NCBI GenBank assembly: GCA_035499215.1
Contig: DATJZH010000110.1
Span: 1 to 6,725 of the forward strand
From: DATJZH01 sp035499215
Lineage (GTDB): Bacteria > Actinomycetota > Actinomycetes > Streptosporangiales > Streptosporangiaceae
Length of the DNA stretch: 6,725 nt
Reading direction: 5' to 3'
In this document: positions 1 through 5,404 of the stretch, piece after piece
Position numbering within the stretch: the stretch's first letter is position 1
Layout of the letters: each line of letters opens with the position of its first letter
Notes under the pieces: generated by a model
The model's database searches: none
What the model saw: only the letters and a program-made list of their open reading frames with translations
Told to the model about the DNA's origin: nothing
Made by a program: the position numbers and the translations under genes

Positions 1-107
1 TACGCCATGACCTGCGGGATCAGGTAAGCCGCGACGGTGACGCCGGCGACCAGGTCACCACGCAGCCAGGAGCGCCGGTAGCCACGCCCGGCCAGTCCCG
101 CGATCAT
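1..107 (-). CDS. SulP family anion transporter, N-terminal fragment
   Basis: Only the first 35 codons lie in the window; the gene continues past the left edge. The minus-strand translation starts at ATG (107-105) and ends with WLRGDLVAGVTVAAYLIPQ and VMA. The pattern of a basic stretch (R11, R12, R16), then D18-L-x-A-G22, then an apolar helix with P31-Q32-x-M-A is the start of the first transmembrane segment in SulP (SLC26-like) sulfate/bicarbonate/anion permeases of the inner membrane. A run of five G's (119-123, minus strand) lies 11 bases upstream and is a weak ribosome binding site. The gene is divergent from the Hsp20 gene, sharing a 270-base spacer. The substrate (sulfate, bicarbonate or other) and any C-terminal STAS domain cannot be judged. 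The family assignment rests on a short but characteristic segment. Confidence 0.78.
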   Translation of the reverse strand, partial: MIAGLAGRGYRRSWLRGDLVAGVTVAAYLIPQVMA

Positions 108-377
108 GGCCGATACTACCCCCGCTGCCGTTCCGGGCCGCGGCGCGAGGCCGGCGCCAGGGCCCCGGTCACCGCGGCGGCAGCCAGGTGACCGTCCTGC
201 GCCGGCGCGTCACCCAGCTCATCACCGCGCGAGGTTCAGCCTCTCGGCCACGCCAGGCCGGCCGCGGCCGGATCGCCCCGTGCTCAAGGCGCCCGCATGC
301 GGGTACTCCGTCCTCTGGACCTCATGCCCTGCGGGATGTCAGGTTGACTACAGGAAGTTCTGACAGAGGAGGATGTC
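108..377. promoter_or_regulatory. Divergent spacer between sulP and hsp20
   Basis: No convincing gene is seen here; open frames crossing it have arginine/proline/alanine-rich translations typical of GC-rich noncoding DNA. It holds several perfect inverted repeats: a 14-base palindrome at 258-271, a 12-base palindrome CCCGCATGCGGG at 292-303, GTCC-TCT-GGAC at 310-320, and TGTCAG/CTGACA (337-342 and 360-365, 17-base gap) directly before the hsp20 ribosome binding site. GGGTAC at 301-306 resembles the -10 element of Streptomyces SigB-type stress promoters, but no matching -35 (GNNT at 14-16 bases) is present. TTGACT at 344-349 looks like a -35, but the position of its -10 is occupied by the ribosome binding site, so it is unlikely to drive hsp20. 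No CIRCE or HAIR operator was found. Confidence 0.4.
311..372 (+). promoter_or_regulatory. Candidate anti-SD / RNA thermometer ahead of hsp20
   Basis: TCCTCTG (311-317) is exactly complementary to CAGAGGA (364-370), which covers the first four bases of the hsp20 Shine-Dalgarno AGGAGG (367-372). In an mRNA reaching back to about 311 these seven pairs could mask the ribosome binding site. The enclosed segment has its own imperfect hairpin: ACCT(C)AT(G)CCC on the left and GGGAT(GTC)AGGT on the right, 319-344. Small heat-shock genes are the classic hosts of RNA thermometers (ROSE, fourU types), which makes the arrangement plausible. The sequence matches no named thermometer class, and the transcription start is unknown. 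Confidence 0.3.
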
Positions 378-785
378 ATGGCCAAGCCGATGCGTCGCCC
401 CGTGATGTTCCCGGACTTGCTCGACTCACCCTGGACGGCGCTGCTGCCGTTCACGGCGAGCCAGACGTTCCGGGTGGAGGACTTCGTCAAGGACGACCGC
501 TATGTGATCCGGGCTGAGCTGCCCGGCCTGGACCCGGAGAAGGACATCGAGGTCACCGTCGACGGCAGGACGCTGACGATTCATGCCGAGCGTCGTCAGG
601 AGGCCAGGGAAGGCCACCGCTCAGAGTTCCGTTACGGCTCGCTCACCCGCTCGGTCACGCTTCCCGCCAGCGTCAACGCGGACGACGTCACCGCCCGCTA
701 CGACAAGGGGATTCTCGAGGTCAGTGTCCCGGTGCCGGAGGCAAAGGCGGAAGGCAGCCGGGTCGCCATCGAGAAGGCGGACTGA
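378..785 (+). CDS. Hsp20 / alpha-crystallin small heat-shock protein
   Basis: A 135-residue small heat-shock protein, an ATP-independent cytoplasmic holdase that binds unfolding proteins during heat or other stress. The alpha-crystallin domain spans about residues 30-119. It opens with FRVEDFVKDDRYVIRAELPG and has the IEVTVDGRTLTIHAER strands (about 57-72), the SEFRYGSLTRSVTLP segment (82-96) and the closing GILEVSVP (111-118), which carries the G-x-L motif. The N-terminal arm is short and holds the FPDLLDSPW segment; the C-terminal tail is charged, and no IxI motif is visible. Length and layout match actinobacterial HspX/Hsp18-type proteins. The ATG at 378 is fixed by an AGGAGG ribosome binding site at 367-372, five bases upstream. 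The gene appears monocistronic: a terminator-like hairpin follows and the next gene starts 155 bases later. Control may involve the repeats and anti-SD element upstream. Confidence 0.95.
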   Translation: MAKPMRRPVMFPDLLDSPWTALLPFTASQTFRVEDFVKDDRYVIRAELPGLDPEKDIEVTVDGRTLTIHAERRQEAREGHRSEFRYGSLTRSVTLPASVNADDVTARYDKGILEVSVPVPEAKAEGSRVAIEKAD

Positions 786-834
786 CTCACGGGAGCGGCC
801 CGCCGGGACCCTGGCGAGGTGGGTTCGGTGCCGA

Positions 835-854
835 GGACGCGGTTCCCGCGGTCC
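835..854 (+). terminator. Hairpin downstream of hsp20
   Basis: GGACGCGG (835-842) pairs with CCGC-g-GTCC (846-854): eight G/C-rich pairs with one bulged G (850) and a TTC loop. It lies 49 bases after the hsp20 stop and before the DUF998 gene. There is no T-tract, which is common for terminators in high-GC actinobacteria but also makes the call uncertain. Confidence 0.35.
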
Positions 855-940
855 GGGCGGCGGGGCGCGAATCGGTACGGGCGGCTCAGCGGGGCCAGGG
901 CCCGGTTGCCCGGCGCGGCCGGACGGCGGGTCCGGGCGGC

Positions 941-1618
941 GTGAGACTTCTGGCGTGTGGCGGGATTGCCGGGCCGGCCCTGTTCACGACCGCGTGGGTG
1001 GCCAGCTCGCTGCGTCAGACCGGCTTCGCCGCGGCCAGCGTGCAGCTGAGCGGGCTGGCCGCGATGGATGCCCGGGATCCGCAGATCATGATGGCCGGGT
1101 TCGTCGGGCTGGGAGCCTGCTCGATTGCGTTCAGCGCCGCTCTTGGCCGGGTTGCCGCGCCCGGCCCGGCGGGCCCATGGCTGGTCAGGTCCGCGGGGGC
1201 GGCGACGATCGCCGCGGGCCTGTTCCGGCGCGATCACATGCTCGTGACGGGGCCGGGCTTCGCCGGGGAGTCGTGGCACAACCAGGTACATGATGTGGTC
1301 AGCGATGCCGCGTACGCGGCCATGATCGCGGCGCCCCTCGTGCTGGCACGGCGCTTCCGCGGCGACCAGGACTGGGCAGCCCTGTGCCGTCCGCTCCAGG
1401 TTCTCGCCCTGGTCAGCGGTTCGGCTCTGGCGCTCTTCGCGTCCCGGGCCGCGGTGCCGTGGAACGGGGTGGTGCAGCGAGCTGCGGTGACGCTGGCTCT
1501 CGCCGCCGAGATGCTCGTGGCGGCACGGATGCTCACCCTGCCGCCGGTCTGCGGTGCCGGACCCGGCGCCAGCCGCCGGCCCGGTTGTCGGCGACAATGT
1601 GCCCGGACATGGCGGTGA
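941..1618 (+). CDS. DUF998 family integral membrane protein
   Basis: A 225-residue hydrophobic protein with about six predicted membrane segments by eye (residues roughly 5-24, 48-68, 80-96, 118-138, 150-170, 177-198). Its features fit the DUF998 family, whose function is unknown: an N-terminal GGIAGPALF segment, DPQIMMAGFVGLGACSIAFSAALG (about 46-69), the FRRDH loop (95-99) and WHNQVHDVVSDAAYAAM (about 112-128) with its conserved H-D. The GTG at 941 is the first start in this frame and falls right before the first helix; no clear Shine-Dalgarno precedes it. The last 22 residues, after LTLPPV, are cysteine/arginine-rich and unlike a membrane protein tail. They lie in the stretch (1533-1618) that overlaps a minus-strand reading frame, so the ancestral stop may have been earlier. 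The family call is likely; the role is not known. Confidence 0.72.
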   Translation: MRLLACGGIAGPALFTTAWVASSLRQTGFAAASVQLSGLAAMDARDPQIMMAGFVGLGACSIAFSAALGRVAAPGPAGPWLVRSAGAATIAAGLFRRDHMLVTGPGFAGESWHNQVHDVVSDAAYAAMIAAPLVLARRFRGDQDWAALCRPLQVLALVSGSALALFASRAAVPWNGVVQRAAVTLALAAEMLVAARMLTLPPVCGAGPGASRRPGCRRQCARTWR

Positions 1619-1886
1619 GAGCGGCCGCGTCGATGGTTTCGCCCTGCCGGACGGCTACGGTGCGGGCGGCCTTGTTATCGTGGCCGGAGGTGATGATCCG
1701 GTGTGGATCGGGCACCATGGCGCCGTCGCAGCGGCATACGTTGACGTGGTCCCTGGCCGCCAGCAGCGCGCAGATACTGCCCGGCAAAACGAAATATGGC
1801 AGCCGGCTGGTGCGCTAGATGATCTCGGCCACATCCAGGTCGGCGGCATGGGCCAGCGCTGTCGCGGCGGACCATTCAGCTGTCAC
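1533..1886 (-). pseudogene. Unrecognised ORF interrupted by an in-frame TAG
   Basis: Read on the minus strand from GTG (1886-1884), the frame gives 23 residues beginning VTAEWSAATALAHAADLDVA, then TAG (1817-1815), then about 93 more residues in the same frame up to TGA at 1535-1533. The downstream part contains RTSRLPYFVLPGSICALLAA, RDHVNVCRCDGAMVPDPHR and ARTVAVRQGETIDAAALTAM. Codon third positions are strongly G/C on both sides of the stop, and no convincing plus-strand gene occupies 1619-1920, so the frame looks like real coding sequence. A single change from TGG or CAG would explain the TAG. I do not recognise the family. Alternatives are a short protein restarting at TTG 1787, a sequencing error, or a chance antisense frame. 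No Shine-Dalgarno is seen before the GTG. The 3' end overlaps the DUF998 gene by 86 bases in convergent orientation. Confidence 0.42.
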
Positions 1887-1897
1887 GGGCAAGCATG

Positions 1898-1907
1898 CGC
1901 ACGTGCG
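1898..1907. repeat. 10-base palindrome before the KdpD-like gene
   Basis: CGCACGTGCG is a perfect palindrome, preceded by the 6-base palindrome GCATGC (1893-1898). It sits in the 34-base gap between the presumed start of the interrupted minus-strand frame (1886) and the KdpD-like start (1921), 13 bases ahead of the latter. This position could serve as an operator, but ten bases of GC-rich palindrome can occur by chance. Confidence 0.25.
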
Positions 1908-1920
1908 AATGGAGCCAGCG

Positions 1921-3111
1921 ATGACCAGCGGCGTTCCGCCTGGCCCTGAAGCCCGACCGGATCTCATCGCTGCGGCCCCGACCGACGGCGCGACGCAGGC
2001 GCGCACCGCGAGCGGCGAGCTGCGCACCTATCTCGGGATTGCCCCGGGCGCGGGGAAGACCTACGCGATGCTGCGGGACGGACGCGCCCAGCGACGCTGC
2101 GGCGTCGACGCGGTCGTCGCCTACTGGGAGCGCCACGGGCGGACGGCGACCGCGGCTCAGCTCGGCGATCTCGAGGTGCTTCCCGCCCGCCCGGTCACCT
2201 ACCGGGGCGCAAGCTTTGCCGAGCTGGACGTCACCGCGGTTCTCGACCGTCGCCCGGAACTGGCCCTGGTCGACGAGCTCGCCCACCCGAATCTGCCCGG
2301 CGAGCGGCACGCGAAGCGCTGGCAAGACGTCAGCGAGCTGCTCGCTCACGGCATCGACGTCTGCACGACCGTCAACGTCGCCAATGTCGAATCGCTGGGC
2401 AGGCTCGTCTCACGGATCACCGGCGCGCGCCCGGCCGAGCCGGTGCCGGATGCGTTCCTGCGAGCCGGCCAGATCAGGCTCGTCGATCTTGCGCCTGCGG
2501 CGCTCCGTCGCCGGCTGGCCCAGGGCCTGGTCTTCCCCGAAGACCGGGTAGATGCGGCGCTGTCGAGCTACTTCCGTTTTGCGAATCTCGCCGCACTGCA
2601 GGAGCTCGCGCAGCTGTGGCTGGATGACTCAGTTCCCGATCCAGCCGCGGCGTTCCTGGCTGCCCGCGGCGTCCCCGAGCCGGTACAGGCCACGGTCATC
2701 ATGGTCGGCCTGGCGGGGTCGTCCGCCGACGAATGGCTCATCCGCTACGCCGCCTGTCTGGCCGGGCTTTCCGACGCCAGGATCCAGGGGGTGCACGTCC
2801 GGGCCCTGGACAACCTCGACCGGCCTGCGAGGGCGCGGCTCGATGAGGACCGGCAGCTGCTGAGAGAACTGCACGGGACCTTTCTCGAGGTCAAGGCCAG
2901 CGACACCGCTGCCGGGCTGATCCGGGCTGCGCGCAGGGCCGCCGCCTGCCAGCTGGTGATCGGGTCACGCCGGCGCTCGCGCTGGTCGCGGCTCCTGAAC
3001 GGATCCACGGTGACAGACCAGGTGCTTCGCGCGGCTGGCGGCCTCTCCGTCCAGGTGGTGAACGTGGGGCAGCCGGGCAGGATCAGCGGCGAGCCGCGTC
3101 GCCCCGGGTGA
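1921..3111 (+). CDS. KdpD N-terminal sensor domain plus Usp-type domain, no kinase
   Basis: A 396-residue soluble protein matching the cytoplasmic N-terminal half of KdpD, the potassium/turgor sensor kinase. The KdpD domain (about 33-240) has Walker A GIAPGAGKT at 39-47, followed by YAML. The Walker B-like LALVDELAHPNLPGERHAKR (114-133) runs into RWQDVSELL, then IDVCTTVNVANVESL (145-159). From about 255 to 380 is a universal-stress-type domain with VIMVGLAGSS (259-268), LVIGSRRRSRWSRLLNGS (345-362) and a final QVVNVG strand. In full KdpD this domain precedes four membrane helices, a GAF region and the histidine kinase; all of these are absent, and the stop is not followed by kinase remnants. 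Short kinase-less KdpD proteins are known in cyanobacteria. The Usp domain of some KdpD proteins binds c-di-AMP; whether this one does is unknown. The ATG at 1921 is chosen for GGAG at 1911-1914; starts at 1819 and 1909 add an atypical N-terminus. No kdpFABC or kdpE is in view. Confidence 0.88.
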   Translation: MTSGVPPGPEARPDLIAAAPTDGATQARTASGELRTYLGIAPGAGKTYAMLRDGRAQRRCGVDAVVAYWERHGRTATAAQLGDLEVLPARPVTYRGASFAELDVTAVLDRRPELALVDELAHPNLPGERHAKRWQDVSELLAHGIDVCTTVNVANVESLGRLVSRITGARPAEPVPDAFLRAGQIRLVDLAPAALRRRLAQGLVFPEDRVDAALSSYFRFANLAALQELAQLWLDDSVPDPAAAFLAARGVPEPVQATVIMVGLAGSSADEWLIRYAACLAGLSDARIQGVHVRALDNLDRPARARLDEDRQLLRELHGTFLEVKASDTAAGLIRAARRAAACQLVIGSRRRSRWSRLLNGSTVTDQVLRAAGGLSVQVVNVGQPGRISGEPRRPG

Positions 3112-3321
3112 TGACGGGGAGCATCGCCGCCGGGGCTGAAGCCCGCCCGAGATCGGAAGCCTGCCGGAGCGACGATGCGGGATGGTGCCGTTCCGGCCGG
3201 CCGCCGGCTGGCTGCGGAGCCGGGATCGGGTGACTGCATGCGATGCTGGGGATCACGCCGTGATGGCCGTCGGCGGCCGAGTGCCGCCGGCGTCAACGGC
3301 AGGGCGGAAGGGGAAAGCCGG
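3112..3321 (+). promoter_or_regulatory. Leader region of the MBL-fold gene
   Basis: A 210-base stretch with no supported gene. It holds ATCAC-GCC-GTGAT (3252-3264), a perfect 13-base inverted repeat. A strong hairpin follows: 3268-3277 pairs with 3283-3292 in ten pairs including one G-U, with a five-base CGAGT loop. The hairpin ends 29 bases before the MBL start codon and could be an operator region, a leader attenuator, or the terminator of the KdpD-like transcript. A smaller stem GGGC-TGAA-GCCC (3133-3144) is closer to the KdpD-like stop. No clear promoter hexamers are seen. Confidence 0.35.
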
Positions 3322-4266
3322 ATGAGCAGCCTGCACTGCGATATCAGCGTCCCGGGGCGGCCCGAGGTGTGCGAGGTGTCCGCCGGGATCTACTCCTACG
3401 TCCAGCCTGACGGCACCTGGTGGATCAACAACACCGGCTTCCTCGTCGGCCCGCAGGCAGTCATCAGCATCGACTCCTGCGCCACCGAGCGCCGAACCCG
3501 TGCCTACCAGGACGCCATCGCGGCGGTGACCCCGGCGCCAGTGCGCACCGTGGTCAACACCCACCATCACGGCGACCATACCTTCGGGAACTGCATGTTC
3601 CCCGCCGCGGCGATCGTCGCTCACGAGCGCGCGCGCGCCGAGGCCATTGCGTTCGGCCCGCCGCGGGAGCTGCCGTTCTGGGACTGCCCCGACTGGGGCG
3701 AGCTGGCCCTCGACCCGCCGTTCATCACCTTCACCGACGAGATAGCCCTGCATACCGGCGACCTGCGCGCGCAGGTCAGCCATGTCGGCACTGCCGCGCA
3801 CACCACCAATGACTCGATCATCTGGATCCCTGAGCGCTCGGTGCTGTTCTGCGGTGACCTGATCTTCAACGGCTGCACGCCGTTCCTGCTCATGGGCTCG
3901 GTCGCCGGCGCCGTCGACGTCCTCGAGCGGGTCGTGCTGCCCCTCGGCGCGCGGATCATCGTGCCCGGCCACGGCCCTGTCTTCGAAGGCCACGGGCCCA
4001 TCGACGTCACCCTGGACTACCTCAGATTCGTGCTCGACGTAGCCGCGCGATGCCGGGATGCGGGACTGCCCCCTCTTCAGGCCGCCAGGGACACCGACCT
4101 CGGCCGGTTCGCCGGCTGGCCCGACGCCGAGCGGATCGTCGGCAACCTGCACCGTGCCTGCGCTGAACTCGGCGGCGCCCCGCCCGGCGCGCCCATCGAC
4201 ATCGATGCCGCGCTCGGCGACATGGTTGCCTACAACGGCGGAGCCCCGCTCACCTGCATGGCGTGA
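3322..4266 (+). CDS. Metallo-beta-lactamase-fold hydrolase
   Basis: A 314-residue MBL-fold metallohydrolase, probably cytoplasmic since no signal peptide is seen. The metal-binding HxHxDH motif is THHHGDH, with H81, H83, D85 and H86. The other expected ligands are present: H160 in GTAAHTTND, D179 in LFCGDLIF and H217 in VPGHGPV. The set is complete for a dinuclear site, so the protein should be catalytically competent. The first strands (IYSYVQPDGTWWINNTGFLV, then VISIDSC) are typical of the family, and NDSIIWIPERSVLFCGD is the usual strand pair before the aspartate bridge. The C-terminal 90 residues are mostly helical. The substrate is not deducible: glyoxalase II-like, quinoprotein-relay-like and cyclase-like MBL proteins share this core. 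The ATG at 3322 is chosen because GGAAGGGGAAA (3306-3316) precedes it and it begins the conserved fold; an upstream in-frame start at 3175 adds a low-complexity basic stretch and crosses a strong hairpin. Confidence 0.9.
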   Translation: MSSLHCDISVPGRPEVCEVSAGIYSYVQPDGTWWINNTGFLVGPQAVISIDSCATERRTRAYQDAIAAVTPAPVRTVVNTHHHGDHTFGNCMFPAAAIVAHERARAEAIAFGPPRELPFWDCPDWGELALDPPFITFTDEIALHTGDLRAQVSHVGTAAHTTNDSIIWIPERSVLFCGDLIFNGCTPFLLMGSVAGAVDVLERVVLPLGARIIVPGHGPVFEGHGPIDVTLDYLRFVLDVAARCRDAGLPPLQAARDTDLGRFAGWPDAERIVGNLHRACAELGGAPPGAPIDIDAALGDMVAYNGGAPLTCMA

Positions 4267-4275
4267 ACTCCAGCG

Positions 4276-4307
4276 GGGGCGCAGCGCCGGCCTGCTTGCG
4301 CTGCCCC
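4276..4307. terminator. Terminator-like hairpin after the MBL gene
   Basis: GGGG (4276-4279) and CAGCGC (4282-4287) pair with GCGCTG (4298-4303) and CCCC (4304-4307). This gives ten pairs with a two-base bulge (CG) and a ten-base loop. It begins nine bases after the MBL stop, in a convergent gap, so it may terminate the plus-strand transcript. No T-tract follows. Confidence 0.5.
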
Positions 4308-4424
4308 GGGTGACCGCAGGACAGCTGCCTGCCGGGCACGGCGGGTCTCGTTCGCTCGCCAGCGCGAGGTCGGCGGCGGGCCAGCCGGTGTGGTCGCCGG
4401 CGCCCTTCTACCGCTGGTGGCCCA

Positions 4425-4460
4425 CGGGCTGAGCCCGCTGCGGCGATCGCGGCAGCGATC
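4425..4460 (-). terminator. Paired hairpins at the end of the hdeD-type gene
   Basis: GATCGC (4445-4450) and GCGATC (4455-4460) form a perfect six-pair stem with a GGCA loop, overlapping the minus-strand stop codon. Just beyond it, CGGGC-TGA-GCCCG (4425-4437) forms a second, five-pair stem. Their position at the 3' end of the minus-strand gene suggests termination from the right. Bases 4308-4424, between these and the MBL terminator, hold no supported gene. Confidence 0.4.
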
Positions 4461-5226
4461 AGGGTCCGCCGGCCGCGCCCCTTGGCTCGCGGCCGGCCCG
4501 CGCAGACAGGTGGGCTGCGAGCAGCGACGCCTTGAGCTGCGTGTACTCCTCGGCGGACAGCATGCCGTTGGCGTGCAGCTGTGCGAGCCGGTCCAGCCGG
4601 TCGGCGATCTGAGCCGCGTCGCGCTCCCTGATGTCCGTTGCCTTGGCAAGCGCCAGGCCGGTGCGGCGGATCTCGAAGGCGAGGGCGCAATAGATGACGC
4701 CCGTCACCACTGCCCACAGGCCGATGATCGTGATCAGTAGCGTGAGGGCTGCCTCGGGCCGGCGCATCGCCCAGATCCCGAGCAGCAGCTCGATCACGCC
4801 GAGCGAGAAAGTGAAACCCCAGTGTGGCAGCTCACGGCGGCGGGAGAGGGAGGTGACGATGTGGAAGCTGCCGGACACGGCAAGCCATGCGCCGACGAAG
4901 AAAGCCAGGACGAGCAGGGACGGGCCGGGCCAGGCGACGAGGACGACACCGGCGATGACGCCGGCGACCCCCGCGACGACTTGCTCGCCCGACGTCCTCC
5001 CCGCGTACGCGGGACTGAAGGCGAGCGCGATCCCGCGGATGATGAAGATCAGGCCCGTGGCGATGACCAGGGCGTGCACGGTCCAGTCGACGGCCAGGAC
5101 CGCGAGTCCCAGCCCGATTGACACCAGGCCCGTCAGGAGCGGTATCCACCAGAAGTGCCTGAGCTGATCTCCAAGTTCGCGCAGCGGCGAGTGTGCGCCG
5201 TCGGCGAGCCTAGTGCTTTGGCTCAT
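4459..5226 (-). CDS. HdeD family membrane protein with C-terminal SHOCT domain
   Basis: A 255-residue inner-membrane protein. About six hydrophobic segments are visible (roughly 27-46, 49-70, 83-99, 103-126, 136-153, 160-185), arranged as repeated helix pairs like HdeD/DUF308 proteins. HdeD of E. coli is linked to acid resistance; the molecular function of the family is unclear. After a charged linker (AKATDIRERDAAQ) comes a SHOCT domain at about 206-236, IADRLDRLAQLHANGMLSAE followed by EYTQLKASLL. SHOCT is a short helical module commonly found at protein termini and thought to aid oligomerisation. The tail is Arg/Gly/Ala-rich. The ATG at 5226 is preferred over one 63 bases upstream because AAGGGG lies about eight bases before it and the extra residues are charged and atypical. 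The gene is convergent with the MBL gene and divergent from the CBS-BON gene. Confidence 0.9.
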   Translation of the reverse strand: MSQSTRLADGAHSPLRELGDQLRHFWWIPLLTGLVSIGLGLAVLAVDWTVHALVIATGLIFIIRGIALAFSPAYAGRTSGEQVVAGVAGVIAGVVLVAWPGPSLLVLAFFVGAWLAVSGSFHIVTSLSRRRELPHWGFTFSLGVIELLLGIWAMRRPEAALTLLITIIGLWAVVTGVIYCALAFEIRRTGLALAKATDIRERDAAQIADRLDRLAQLHANGMLSAEEYTQLKASLLAAHLSARAGREPRGAAGGP

Positions 5227-5386
5227 CGGATCACCCCTTGCAGCGTGGCGGCCCTCGTGGTCGGTCCGCCGACGGTACCCACCCTGCACAATTCCCTGCG
5301 GTCATGCAGGTCAGCCTGTTTTCGTGTCCGGCCGGGACCGGAACATCCCGTCACCCCGATGCGCGCAGGCCGGGCCGGCTGCCGTT

Positions 5387-5404
5387 GCATGATCCTGATC
5401 ATGC
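5387..5404. repeat. Perfect 18-base inverted repeat (operator-like)
   Basis: GCATGATC-CT-GATCATGC: two perfect eight-base arms around a two-base centre. The size and symmetry are those of a homodimeric repressor or activator site. It lies 161 bases upstream of the hdeD-type start and 336 bases upstream of the CBS-BON start. It is notably AT-containing against the surrounding GC-rich DNA. The regulator is unknown. Confidence 0.5.

Noticed and set aside
344..372. TTGACT as a -35 for hsp20
   Set aside because: A -10 at 17 bases' spacing would overlap the ribosome binding site, leaving no room for a leader.
583..1293. Plus-strand open frame of 236 codons
   Set aside because: It overlaps hsp20 and the DUF998 gene in another frame and encodes an Arg-rich, featureless sequence.
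698..1597. Long minus-strand open frame (299 codons) opposite the hsp20 end and the DUF998 gene
   Set aside because: The translation is low-complexity Arg/Gly/Pro/Ala and His-rich without domain motifs; the plus strand has a clear membrane protein and the hsp20 C-terminus here.
3111..3233. A 40-codon frame overlapping the KdpD-like stop (TGATG)
   Set aside because: The start-stop overlap suggests coupling, but the short product has no recognisable feature and no Shine-Dalgarno stronger than chance.
3253..4152. Minus-strand open frame of 299 codons opposite the MBL gene
   Set aside because: It is the antisense of a gene with a complete metal-binding motif set; its translation is charged and repetitive, as expected of a GC-rich shadow.
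4443..4450. GCGATCGC, identical to the cyanobacterial HIP1 repeat
   Set aside because: A single occurrence in a GC-rich actinobacterial-type sequence, inside a hairpin; no repetition in the window.
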